Positions 8,313-15,972 of a stretch of DNA of 39,825 nucleotides are shown here, in pieces. The stretch lies in assembly GCF_003315075.1 (NCBI RefSeq), contig NZ_QNRJ01000023.1, positions 1 through 39,825 of the forward strand. The letters run 5' to 3'. The stretch is from Rossellomorea aquimaris. GTDB lineage: Bacteria > Bacillota > Bacilli > Bacillales > Bacillaceae_B. The notes beneath the pieces were generated by a model that was not told where the DNA came from, did no database searches, and saw only the letters and a list, made by a program, of their open reading frames with translations. The position numbers and the translations under genes are program-made. Each line of letters starts with the position of its first letter. Positions within the stretch are counted from its first letter, which is position 1.

Positions 8313-8525
8313 CTAAACCATTCTGTTTTGAGGTGCTGGAACCTTAGATGGGATCATCCCTTCATATTGCATGAGAGCTAACTTATGTTTAGATAAGGAA
8401 AATTAAAGGAATCACCATTAACACCTTGATTAATCAACATATGTTTGATCAGGAGCGAATAGAGGATTTCTTGGGCTTTAAATTTCCGTTGTGAAGGTCA
8501 AGCTGGGTTTGCTCAAATATTCGTA
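8313..8525 (-). pseudogene. C-terminal remnant of an unidentified protein
   Basis: On the minus strand a coding-like stretch can be read with frame changes: F-E-Q-T-Q-L-D-L-H, then AQEILYSLLIKHMLINQG with SFNFP, then one base out SKHKLALMQYEGMIPSKVPA ending at TAG 8315-8313. The composition looks like a real protein C-terminus, but I do not recognise the family. With the GNAT remnant beside it, this marks a stretch of gene decay in front of the EamA gene. Confidence 0.5.
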
Positions 8526-8552
8526 CCATAATTTATCTTAAGGAGGCACACG

Positions 8553-9422
8553 ATGAAATTTGCAGGTATAGGTTTAGTTATGCTGGCCGCTATATGCTGG
8601 GGCATTAGCGGAGGGATTGCCGATGTTTTAATGAACAAGGGCTGGGACCCTATTGTGATTTCACTATACAGGGGGGTTGTTGGATTTATATGTTTTCTTG
8701 TGTGGTTTCTCCTTCGCTTTAGACAAAATCGGGGCCACTCTACCCGTTTATATATTTGGTCTCTAGTTGCAGGTGTGGGTGTTGCTGGAAATTTCACTTT
8801 CTATTTTCTAAGTATCGAAGCCTCAAGCGTTGCGGTTGCCGCTACTTTAATGTACACCGCACCTGTGTTCGTTCTATTAATCTCCTTCTTATTACGAATA
8901 GAACATTCTACTTGGTTTAAGTGGGGCTGTATTACCGGGGTTCTTTTTGGAATCATCCTGCTTACAGGTGCCTACAATACTGAATCGATTTCAGTGAGTT
9001 TTTTAGGAATGGCAGCGGGACTTGCTGCCGGCCTTTCCTATGCTTTGTTTATATTCGGGTTTAAAAATGCGTCTTCAATCGGAAACCCACACACTACGCT
9101 AACCATTGCTTTTTTTTCATTTTGTCTCATCCTTTTTTTCTTTACGGATAAGGATGAAGCAGCGTCGGTGTTGGCGTCAAGCGATATAGGATGGTTTTTA
9201 CTTTTAGGGATCCTCGGGGCCGGACTGTCATTTATATTGTATGTGACGGGAATTCGATGGACTACTCCGGCAAATGCTTCGATGGTCGCTATGGTAGAGC
9301 CGGTGACAGCCTCATTATTTGGCGTTCTGGTTATCGGGGATCACTTGACCACCATTCAAACTTTTGGCATGGTGGTCATCCTTGTTACGATCACCGTCCT
9401 TAGTGTGAAGCAGTCCGACTGA
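8553..9422 (+). CDS. EamA/DMT-superfamily transporter (RhaT/YdcZ-like exporter)
   Basis: A 289-aa protein with ten hydrophobic helices arranged as two EamA repeats (about residues 5-135 and 147-285). The typical starts are visible: GLVMLAAICWGISGG in the first half and GMAAGLAAGLSYALFIFGFK in the second. A C-terminal segment reads MVAMVEPVTASLFGVLVIGD, a hallmark of the family. Members export amino acids or small metabolites by proton exchange; the substrate here is not predictable. The ATG has AAGGAGG six bases upstream. It is monocistronic, converging on the propeller gene across a shared hairpin terminator. Confidence 0.92.
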   Translation: MKFAGIGLVMLAAICWGISGGIADVLMNKGWDPIVISLYRGVVGFICFLVWFLLRFRQNRGHSTRLYIWSLVAGVGVAGNFTFYFLSIEASSVAVAATLMYTAPVFVLLISFLLRIEHSTWFKWGCITGVLFGIILLTGAYNTESISVSFLGMAAGLAAGLSYALFIFGFKNASSIGNPHTTLTIAFFSFCLILFFFTDKDEAASVLASSDIGWFLLLGILGAGLSFILYVTGIRWTTPANASMVAMVEPVTASLFGVLVIGDHLTTIQTFGMVVILVTITVLSVKQSD

Positions 9423-9588
9423 GAAAGTTTATCTCCTTATTTATTTTTGTGAAACGGAATTCTCTCATTAAAAAATAAATAGGAAGGCAGTATATATTCC
9501 CCCCTGCCTCCCTTTGGTCCATGAATGGTCAAGACATTTCATAGTTCCTGTGTTCTGCCATTCACCACCAGAAAGTGGAATAAGAAAT

Positions 9589-9620
9589 AAAACGTCCTGT
9601 GCCAATTCACAGGACGTTTT
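9589..9620. terminator. Bidirectional terminator between convergent genes
   Basis: A 13-bp perfect stem (AAAACGTCCTGTG and its complement) with the loop CCAATT, with T-rich tracts in both directions. It lies between the EamA gene (plus) and the propeller gene (minus). A weaker AGGCAG/CTGCCT hairpin lies at about 9483-9510. Confidence 0.85.
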
Positions 9621-9689
9621 TAATGTCATTGATAGGTTATGCACTCCAAACAAGAACGGATTATTTACTCAAAAGGATGGTCCCATCCA

Positions 9690-10787
9690 TCAAGCATACC
9701 ACTTATGCCACATATGATCGTTTCTTCCTCTCACAAAGGTATCCACCCGGTTACGGCCCCAAGACACGGCTCCCGGTGAAGAACGAACGCCTCCCCTTGG
9801 TGCTCCAAGGTCTTCCCAGTTGCTCCAGCGGGAACCATTCCACCATTTGTGCCACATGTTATTGTTGTCTCCGCGGACAAAGGTATCGATCCGGTTCGGT
9901 GCCCACGAGGATGCTGCTGGAGCACCTTCAAAGCCTCTAGGCGGGGAACCGAGATTCTCCCAATTACTCCATCTCGAACCGTCCCACCACTTATGCCACA
10001 TCCGGTCGTTGTTTCCCCTGACAAAGCAATCGATCCGGTTGGATCCCCAGGATACCGCACCCGGTGAATCCCTCAAGCCGCCTCTTGGAGCGCCAAGGTT
10101 CTCCCACTGGCTCCAATTCCTTCCGTCCCACCATTTATGCCAAAGATTATTGTCATATCCCTGGACGAATACATCCAATCGGTTGGCTGCCCAGGATGAA
10201 ACCGTTGGATCCCCCTTGAAGCCCCTTGGCGGTCCCCCGAGATCTTCCCATTCATTCCATCTCGAACCATCCCACCACTTATGCCATAGAGTATCCCGAT
10301 TCCCTCTTACAAACGCATCAATGCGGTTCTGTCCCCATGACACGGCAGCAGGCGAACTCCTTAAACCTCTTCGCGGGGCTCCGAGGTCCTCCCAATTACT
10401 CCAGCGGGAGCCGTTCCACCATTTGTGATACATTCTGTCATTCTCACCTCGAACAAACGTATCCAAACGGTCCGCCTGCCAGGAAGCAACAGCCGGCGAC
10501 CCCTTCATCCCCCGTGGCGGAGCACCAAGATCCTCCCATTCCCTCCAGCTTGCCCGCCAATCAAATGGATTTTCATAGACAGCTTGGTCATAGAATCCTT
10601 GATAAGGATCATAGTAGTTCAGCTGTTGTGGATAATACGTGAACTCACGTTGTTGTTCGTATGGTGGATAGAACTGTTGATAAGTATGTGGTAACAGACC
10701 ATCTTCATAATGGTTTCTGACTTCCGGCCAATACGGATAGCATTCTTGTTGTACATCACATGGTATCATTCGTCGTGGAAAAAACAT
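9690..10787 (-). CDS. Tyr-rich protein with six DUF346/PLL-lectin-type propeller repeats
   Basis: The 365-aa product has no signal peptide. Residues 1-75 are rich in Tyr, Pro and Gln (YPPYEQQREFTYYPQQ), as in spore-coat and exosporium proteins. Residues from about 78 hold six tandem repeats of 48 aa of the pattern W.xWEDLGAPPRG...P..SW..NRIDxFVRG.ND.MWHKWW(D/N)G. This is the DUF346/PLL pattern, known or predicted to form a beta-propeller, often a sugar-binding lectin. Repeats 1, 3 and 5 have PPRG(M/F)(K/E)G and (A/S)SW; repeats 2, 4 and 6 have PR(R/G)G(L/V)R and AVSW, so the ancestral unit was a pair. The ATG follows GAGGAGGG. A CATAAAGTA sequence (10817-10809) fits the sigma-K -10 pattern but without a well-placed -35. 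A sporulation role is inference. Confidence 0.85.
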   Translation of the reverse strand: MFFPRRMIPCDVQQECYPYWPEVRNHYEDGLLPHTYQQFYPPYEQQREFTYYPQQLNYYDPYQGFYDQAVYENPFDWRASWREWEDLGAPPRGMKGSPAVASWQADRLDTFVRGENDRMYHKWWNGSRWSNWEDLGAPRRGLRSSPAAVSWGQNRIDAFVRGNRDTLWHKWWDGSRWNEWEDLGGPPRGFKGDPTVSSWAANRLDVFVQGYDNNLWHKWWDGRNWSQWENLGAPRGGLRDSPGAVSWGSNRIDCFVRGNNDRMWHKWWDGSRWSNWENLGSPPRGFEGAPAASSWAPNRIDTFVRGDNNNMWHKWWNGSRWSNWEDLGAPRGGVRSSPGAVSWGRNRVDTFVRGRNDHMWHKWYA

Positions 10788-10863
10788 ACTGCATCCCTCC
10801 TCTGCATTTACTTTATGCAGGAGCCCAGATGGAGGAGTATGTACTTATTTTTTCTCAAAAAAA

Positions 10864-10888
10864 GATCCCTCCACATGTGGAAAGGATC
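10864..10888 (-). terminator. hflX terminator
   Basis: The stem pairs GATCC/GGATC and TCCAC/GTGGA around an AT loop, followed on the minus strand by a run of T. It is directly downstream of hflX. Confidence 0.75.
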
Positions 10889-10897
10889 CTGAAATGT

Positions 10898-12157
10898 CTA
10901 AACCATATACTGTTGATATCGTTCTGCATCACTCATCTTGCATTCTAGCGTCAGCTTCGTACCTTTTTCTTCATACTCGGTTTCTAACACATTGGCATTC
11001 TCATTAAAATAAGAAATCAAATGGCCTTTATCAAATGGAATCAGCATTTGACAGCGTTTATAGTCTTTAAAAATATAACTTCTCACCACTTGAAGCAGTT
11101 CGTCGATCCCAATTCTATTTTTCGCGGAAAAATAAATGCGGTCCTTTTCCACTCTGGGTATCTCTTCTTCCATCAGTTCAGCTTTGTTAAAAGCGTAGAT
11201 GACAGGTGTATCACCTATCCCGAGTTCTTCAAGGGTTTGATCAGTCACCTTCATCAATTTCTCGTAGTGAGGATCGGAATAATCAACCACATGAATGATG
11301 AGATCAGCCTCCACCACTTCTTCAAGTGTTGAACGGAACGCTTTGACCAGCTGATGAGGCAGTTTATTGACAAAACCAACCGTATCTGTCAGAAGAAATG
11401 CCTTCTTGTCCGGTAATGTGATGTTTCTCACCGAGGTTTCAAGTGTCGCGAACAGCATATCCTTCTCAAACACTTGCTTGTTTTCGTTTGGATGGAATTT
11501 TTCTACGAAAGCGTTCATCGTCGTGGACTTCCCGGCATTTGTGTATCCGACGAGGGATACGACCGGGATTTCACTCTTTCGACGCTGCTTGCGCTGTGTA
11601 GTTCGCAGGTCAACAAGTGAATCAAGCTCTTTATTCAATGCTGTGATTTTCTCTTCGATTCGACGGCGATCAAGCTCGAGCTTCGTTTCACCCGCACCAC
11701 GGTTGGCGAGTCCAGAGCCTCCCCCTTGACGGCCTAATGACTCACGGCGTCCAATCAAACGCGGGAGCATATATTGCAGCTGAGCTACCTCTACTTGAAG
11801 TTGTGCTTCCCGGGTTTTCGCACGTTCAGCGAAGATATCGAGAATCAACATCGTCCGGTCCATGACACGAATATCAAGTTTCTCCTCAAGTACACGAATT
11901 TGCGAAGGAGACAGCTCATCATTGGAAATAAGCACCTCCGCTTCCCATTCTTCAATGACTGGCAGGAGCTCTTCAATTTTCCCTTTGCCAATATAATGAA
12001 CATGATTCGGCCGGGGCAGGTTTTGAGTCAGTTCGCCGACAACATCAATATGCCTCGCTTCTGCCAATCCATTCAACTCAAGCATCGAATATTCGAAGTC
12101 ATTATTCTTATCCTTTGTATTAACGCCTATGGCGATTGCTTTTAAACGTTCTTCCAT
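10898..12157 (-). CDS. hflX: GTPase HflX, ribosome-splitting factor
   Basis: The 419-aa product has the full HflX layout: an N-terminal HflX domain (to about 180) with HYIGKGKIEEL and the Gly-rich loop RLIGRRESLGRQGGGSGLA, then GAGETKLELDRRRI, then an Era/Obg-type G domain. G1 is GYTNAGKST, G3 is DTVGF and G4 is NKAE. HflX binds 50S subunits and splits stalled or stress-inactivated 70S ribosomes in the cytoplasm. The length is typical (about 410-430). The start ATG has AGGAAG and GAAGGA upstream. It is monocistronic: a terminator hairpin lies on each side. Confidence 0.97.
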   Translation of the reverse strand: MEERLKAIAIGVNTKDKNNDFEYSMLELNGLAEARHIDVVGELTQNLPRPNHVHYIGKGKIEELLPVIEEWEAEVLISNDELSPSQIRVLEEKLDIRVMDRTMLILDIFAERAKTREAQLQVEVAQLQYMLPRLIGRRESLGRQGGGSGLANRGAGETKLELDRRRIEEKITALNKELDSLVDLRTTQRKQRRKSEIPVVSLVGYTNAGKSTTMNAFVEKFHPNENKQVFEKDMLFATLETSVRNITLPDKKAFLLTDTVGFVNKLPHQLVKAFRSTLEEVVEADLIIHVVDYSDPHYEKLMKVTDQTLEELGIGDTPVIYAFNKAELMEEEIPRVEKDRIYFSAKNRIGIDELLQVVRSYIFKDYKRCQMLIPFDKGHLISYFNENANVLETEYEEKGTKLTLECKMSDAERYQQYMV

Positions 12158-12193
12158 TCCTTCGTCACTTCCTATCTTTTAGTGGGTACAGAA

Positions 12194-12221
12194 AAAAGCA
12201 CAGGCCCCTGCCTGTGCTTTT
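12194..12221 (-). terminator. Strong hairpin terminator upstream of hflX
   Basis: A 12-bp perfect stem (AAAAGCACAGGC and complement) with the loop CCCT, with A/T tracts on both sides. It separates hflX from minus-strand transcription coming from 12.3-12.6 kb. Confidence 0.8.
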
Positions 12222-12580
12222 CGTAAATGGATTTGAATAAACCGGTGGCGCATGAAGAAGACCGCATTTTCTCCTGGCGTTTTCCCAAGAAAACACACAA
12301 TATGGCACCACTCGGCAAATATTCAATTCTATTCTTTAAGAAAACAAGAAAGAGGAGCCATTCAGCCTCGCTTTCCTCCATTCAACGTCAAATGAAGAAT
12401 TCCTTTAAAAATAGTCAGACCAATCCCATTTACCCTGCACACAGGCAGAGCCTTTGAACATATTCAATTAAGCGTTCAAATTGCGGATGCGTAGTCTGAT
12501 TAAAATCAAAAGGAAAACCTCCATTTCTCATAAATTAATACCATCTTACCACAAACAGCCGACGATGGGAAGATATGGTT
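12222..12580. other. Intergenic stretch with one possible small minus-strand ORF
   Basis: No gene can be supported. The most coding-like piece is 12531-12430 on the minus strand, 33 aa from ATG to TAA (starts MRNGGFPFDF, contains HPQFERLIEYVQRL), without a good ribosome site; in another frame an additional readable stretch follows. It may be a remnant or a small protein. The two 69-76-aa frames on opposite strands here look random. A strong terminator at 12194-12221 implies that something is transcribed leftwards through this region, possibly readthrough from the sigma operon. Confidence 0.3.
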
Positions 12581-12653
12581 TGAGGGACGGACCTTCAAAG
12601 CTCTACATCCCTGCTCAATCAACTGCTAAGGGTATTTCAAGGTCCGTCCCTCA
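12581..12653. repeat. 73-bp inverted-repeat element, GGGACGGACC type, copy 3
   Basis: Perfect 15-bp arms TGAGGGACGGACCTT (12581-12595) and complement (12639-12653) with a 43-base loop, the same length as in copy 1 but of different sequence. The right arm, read on the minus strand, supplies the TGA stop of the DUF4097-like gene. Its insertion may therefore have set the protein's C-terminus. Confidence 0.85.
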
Positions 12654-13586
12654 GTTCTTGATCGATACATTGACCTGATCGGAATGGGAGATGGTGATGG
12701 GGTGTTGTCCGCTTCCTAGTTTGAGGGTGGCGGATTTGTTTGGGATTCCTTCGTTGTTTATGTCAGTGTCGGATACAGCGGTTTGTTCTGTATATTGCCA
12801 TTTAGCGTCCTCCCCCTGTATGTCCCCTACATTTTCGGCATTGATGGTCAGGTCCTCCGATGAAGCGAGAACGAGATTGACCCTTGCTGAGCTTGATACT
12901 TCCCATGAGCTTGAAATGGTTCTTGGCTTTAATGTGACTTCATTGTAGTCACTCAAGATTTCCAGGGACTTGGATCCCGGGATGACGAGTGTAGCATCTA
13001 ACTCCCTCCCTGATTGCATCCAGCCATTGGAGTCGGGAAGACTTTTCAATGTGATATACAGCGTGTCTCCTTTTTGTATGGTCATCAGATAATCTTCCGG
13101 ATTCGAAAGTAATGGTTTACCTCCTGTAGAGGAAGAACGATACGTACCAAACACACTCACTTCTTTATCTGTAACGGTTTCAATCGTTATCGGATAGTAA
13201 CTGGAATCAACGACAATCCGCTTCACATCATCACCAACCTGATGGCTATAAGAAGGAAGGTCCGCGGTTTTCACTTCAGAATCAAAGAACGATTGCATCT
13301 GTCCCATCAATCCCGTTGCCTGCAGAACGGTAAATCCGATTCCCAACGTCCCAATGACAGCCACAAATATTATACTGAGGAAATCATATTTTAATATTGG
13401 CTTCTCCTGCTTTGATAAAAATAAGTACACTAAGATCTCTGCCCCTAACACAATCAGCAGGACAGGCCACCAACCTGCTAACACGTACGCTGAATCCCAT
13501 TTTAAAAGCTGCGATAGCAGTAAAAAGATTCCTAAAAAAAGCAGGGATGCCCCCATTGATATAGATCCGACTCTCCAAGTTCTCAT
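12651..13586 (-). CDS. Membrane-anchored DUF4097/LiaF-like protein of the sigma operon
   Basis: A 311-aa protein. The N-terminal 105 residues hold three or four hydrophobic helices (GASLLFLGIFLLLSQLL, WWPVLLIVLGAEILVYLFL, LSIIFVAVIGTLGIGFTVLQ), as in DUF5668/LiaF-type proteins. The remainder is a Ser/Thr-rich beta-strand region, probably extracytoplasmic, with the DUF4097 style of repeated strands (ATLVIPGSKSLEILSDYNEV, then LTINAENVGDI). Its ATG follows GAGGAGG and overlaps the previous stop (ATGA), so it is translationally coupled as the last gene of the ECF operon. The TGA stop lies in the repeat arm. Function is unknown; envelope sensing is inferred from the operon. Confidence 0.8.
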   Translation of the reverse strand: MRTWRVGSISMGASLLFLGIFLLLSQLLKWDSAYVLAGWWPVLLIVLGAEILVYLFLSKQEKPILKYDFLSIIFVAVIGTLGIGFTVLQATGLMGQMQSFFDSEVKTADLPSYSHQVGDDVKRIVVDSSYYPITIETVTDKEVSVFGTYRSSSTGGKPLLSNPEDYLMTIQKGDTLYITLKSLPDSNGWMQSGRELDATLVIPGSKSLEILSDYNEVTLKPRTISSSWEVSSSARVNLVLASSEDLTINAENVGDIQGEDAKWQYTEQTAVSDTDINNEGIPNKSATLKLGSGQHPITISHSDQVNVSIKN

Positions 13587-14677
13587 TCTGATACCTCCTC
13601 TTTTGAATGGGCTTTTTTACTTCCGGCCACCAATTTAATTCCTCCCCCTATAAGAAGAAGGCAAACAATTCCAGGCTGGATATAGCTATACATTACATGA
13701 TACAAATCAATGCCATACGTCTCTAAAAACGGTAGTGATAGGGGCATAAGGATGTTCGTAGCCAAGTAATATACTCCAAGCAACATCAATCCGATTCCCA
13801 CCCACTTCTGCTGATTGATTAAGTAAGACACGATCGGCGTATCTTCTAAAGGTTCCTTTCCGTGCTTAGAAGCCCGCTGCAATCCATCAAAGAAGCTGTA
13901 GAACCAGATGATCGGAACTAAGAATAGAAAAATCCCTAACCGAAGTACGTCTAATATATAGATAGAAAACAAGAACACTGCCATAAGCTGAATGCCCCGT
14001 CGCTGATAACCAAGATACAGATGCCCCGCTCCAGGAAACATCGATAAAAATGTGGCGAATGCCTTACTCTTTCTCCCGCCTTCATGCTGGGCTTCCAGGT
14101 CTTCCAATACAGACCGGTCCGTCAGCACTTCCCCAGCCTGTTTTTTATTCAATAATTGCATCGTATCGAAGAAGTTGTATACCCATACGACAGGTAGAAC
14201 AATCAGGAATACCATAAACTCCCCTCTCCCCGTCATCGCTGTCACAAACAGAATCATCGCAGCCACTCCGAGAAACGTTGCCAGAAATGTGACCCCCCGG
14301 TTCATCAGTCCCAGTTGGAAATGACCGAGCCCTGGTATCATCGATAGGATGATGGTATAGAAGCGTTCGGTGCTCAGCTCTCCTGAATCACTTTCTACCA
14401 CCGGTTCTCGTGATGCTTCATTCGCTTTCAACATTCTGGATGCGACAAGTGCCGTATTAACGATACTGATGAGATATAATAGGAACGCAAATCCAATGGT
14501 GATAAAAGCAAATCCATCCCAGTTCAACACTTCCGCTCCCACGAATGCAACAGGAAATGACGCCATTAATACTAGTAAAAATAAAACCCCTCTAAAAACC
14601 TTCCCTAAATACATCAATCCCACACCGGGTATAAAAGCCAACAAAAACGCAATGATCGGATTCTTCTTTTTATCCAT
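13583..14677 (-). CDS. Multi-pass membrane protein with three PGxGHxYLG repeats
   Basis: A 364-aa protein with about ten hydrophobic helices. Three copies of a helical-hairpin motif similar to TM2-type proteins occur: FIPGVGLMYLGKVFRG, MIPGLGHFQLGLMNRG and MFPGAGHLYLGYQRRG. A C-terminal pair of helices (WVGIGLMLLGVYYLA and IQPGIVCLLLIGGGI) follows. No known activity. I place the start at ATG 14677 (AGGAGG nine bases upstream, 1 bp after the anti-sigma stop) rather than at GTG 14713, which lies inside the upstream gene and would add 12 basic residues. It probably works with the anti-sigma factor in the membrane; this is inference from position. Confidence 0.8.
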   Translation of the reverse strand: MDKKKNPIIAFLLAFIPGVGLMYLGKVFRGVLFLLVLMASFPVAFVGAEVLNWDGFAFITIGFAFLLYLISIVNTALVASRMLKANEASREPVVESDSGELSTERFYTIILSMIPGLGHFQLGLMNRGVTFLATFLGVAAMILFVTAMTGRGEFMVFLIVLPVVWVYNFFDTMQLLNKKQAGEVLTDRSVLEDLEAQHEGGRKSKAFATFLSMFPGAGHLYLGYQRRGIQLMAVFLFSIYILDVLRLGIFLFLVPIIWFYSFFDGLQRASKHGKEPLEDTPIVSYLINQQKWVGIGLMLLGVYYLATNILMPLSLPFLETYGIDLYHVMYSYIQPGIVCLLLIGGGIKLVAGSKKAHSKEEVSE

Positions 14678-14678
14678 C

Positions 14679-15125
14679 TTACTCTGCCTCCTGTTCTTCA
14701 ATTTCTTCAACACTATCCAGTAAAGCCGTTGTTTTATTTAAAATATTTTCTGTAAACGAAGGCTGTTGATTTTTTTCAAAATCAGTCGTGATTTTCGTTA
14801 GTTCACCAAAAATACCAGATGCCATCAAAATCAGCGTCATCGCCGTAGCCAGCACATAATGAAACACCTTTTCCTCATACCACGGTCTCTTGCCCGGCTT
14901 CATCACTGGATCCCTTTCAACCGGAATTCGCTCCATCACCTGTTCTGTATAGAGGGACGGACCTTCAATGGAAGGAAGCTCATCCTGAGCTGCCTCGACC
15001 GCTTCCATATAAAGACTCATGCATTGATCGCAACTGTATAGATGCTCCTCGTATTCGGTTCGCTTATGATCATCCATTTCATCTCTGGCGTAATTCTTCC
15101 ATTCTTCCAACGCAATATGGCTCAT
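14679..15125 (-). CDS. Zinc-finger-type membrane anti-sigma factor
   Basis: A 148-aa protein. The N-terminal domain (residues 1-50) has the HxxxCxxC zinc-binding motif of ZAS anti-sigma domains (EHLYSCDQC). A linker follows, then one transmembrane helix (VLATAMTLILMASGIF, about residues 87-102) and an outer segment ending in an acidic tail. It should hold the preceding sigma factor inactive at the membrane. I choose ATG 15125 (GGAGGAGG upstream; ATGA overlap with the sigma stop) over the frame's earlier ATG at 15161, inside the sigma gene. The linker contains an arm of the GGGACGGACC repeat, translated as EGPSLY. Confidence 0.9.
   Translation of the reverse strand: MSHIALEEWKNYARDEMDDHKRTEYEEHLYSCDQCMSLYMEAVEAAQDELPSIEGPSLYTEQVMERIPVERDPVMKPGKRPWYEEKVFHYVLATAMTLILMASGIFGELTKITTDFEKNQQPSFTENILNKTTALLDSVEEIEEQEAE
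14951..14965. repeat. Repeat arm embedded in the anti-sigma coding sequence
   Basis: AGAGGGACGGACCTT is identical to the arm word of the intergenic elements. In the minus-strand reading frame it encodes part of EGPSLY within the linker before the membrane helix. No partner arm is nearby. Confidence 0.7.
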
Positions 15126-15655
15126 ATGAAATCCTCCTCCTTCCAATGCTTCCGCATCCAAAGTCTTGCCCGGTACAGCTTTGTTTCAATCGTCTTCACC
15201 TGCACATGCTGTTCATTTGCAAGCTCCTGATAGGACTTTTCTTTTATGTAGAACCCTTCAATCACTTCTCTGTAAGATTCGGGAACTTCTTCTAAATGAC
15301 TTAACACGAGCTGCTTTTGTTCTTTTCTTAATAATCGTCTTTCTACAACATCCTGTGACTCTTTCACAGGGAGATCGTCGACCAGCTCTTCCGTCTGTCT
15401 TGCCTTCCTTCGCTTACAATCAATGGCATGGTTCACTGCAATTCTCGTCATCCATGTCTTGAACCCTTGATGCTCGTACTGAGGGAGAGAGGTATAGATC
15501 TTCATCCATACTTCCTGTGATGCATCTTCCGCATCTTTCTGATTTCGCAGAACCCCGAAGATGCATTTAAAAACATACTGCTTATGCATTTCGATCAACA
15601 TCCGAAACGCATGCTCACTTCCATTCTTCGCCTTTTCAATTAGCGGATCCACCAA
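15122..15655 (-). CDS. ECF-type sigma-70 factor
   Basis: A 177-aa protein with the two ECF regions. Sigma-2 (about residues 10-80) includes the DAEDASQEVWMKIY core-binding stretch and FKTWMTRIAVNHAIDCKRR. Sigma-4 (about 115-170) includes LEEVPESYREVIEGFYIKEK and a helix-turn-helix (YQELANEQHVQVKTIETKLY). It directs RNA polymerase to a stress regulon and probably its own promoter. The start is TTG 15655 after GGGGGAGAG, with GTG 15652 as the alternative. It heads a four-gene operon with its anti-sigma factor. The exact ECF group cannot be named from sequence alone. Confidence 0.93.
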   Translation of the reverse strand: MVDPLIEKAKNGSEHAFRMLIEMHKQYVFKCIFGVLRNQKDAEDASQEVWMKIYTSLPQYEHQGFKTWMTRIAVNHAIDCKRRKARQTEELVDDLPVKESQDVVERRLLRKEQKQLVLSHLEEVPESYREVIEGFYIKEKSYQELANEQHVQVKTIETKLYRARLWMRKHWKEEDFI

Positions 15656-15688
15656 CCTCTCTCCCCCTTTCTTGTGGTCTCATAATAA

Positions 15689-15717
15689 TAGACGAAAGAA
15701 ATTGGTGAATCCCTACA
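15689..15717 (-). promoter_or_regulatory. Candidate autoregulated ECF promoter
   Basis: On the minus strand, TGTAGG, a 17-base spacer and CGTCTA lie 34-62 bases before the sigma start. CGTC-type -10 elements are typical of Bacillus ECF promoters. The -35 is a less good match to TGAAAC/TGTAAC. Confidence 0.5.
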
Positions 15718-15746
15718 GTTTTTTTGAAAATATTTTTTTAATTGGT

Positions 15747-15759
15747 GGTGCCTGGTACA
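15747..15759. repeat. GGTGCCTGGTAC-type short repeat
   Basis: GGTGCCTGGTACA resembles the arms of the hairpin at 32713-32742 (AGTGCCAGGTACC on the opposite strand). The rest of the spacer to 15972 shows only a TCGCCGTT word (15813-15820), also present at 37529-37560, and no gene. Confidence 0.45.
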
Positions 15760-15972
15760 TTTGATGGAATTCGGAGCTGATCATGGCTCGTAACTTCACG
15801 GTTTGGGATTTCGCCGTTGATTAAAATAGAAAAAATCGCAATTTATATCACTCTTCCACCCCCATCTGCCACATCCATCCAGAAAACCACCCGTATTTAC
15901 CACCTAACACGATTTCTACATTCCTGATATACTCGTAAAGTACTTATCTTTATAAAAAAGTGAGTGGATATC

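Noticed and set aside
9820..10428. 202-aa plus-strand frame, and other frames, opposite the propeller gene
   Set aside because: They mirror the six-fold repeat of the minus-strand gene. The minus strand has the ribosome site, recognisable repeats and a terminator.
12172..12457. 69-aa and 76-aa frames on opposite strands
   Set aside because: They overlap a strong terminator or each other, lack ribosome sites and resemble no protein family.
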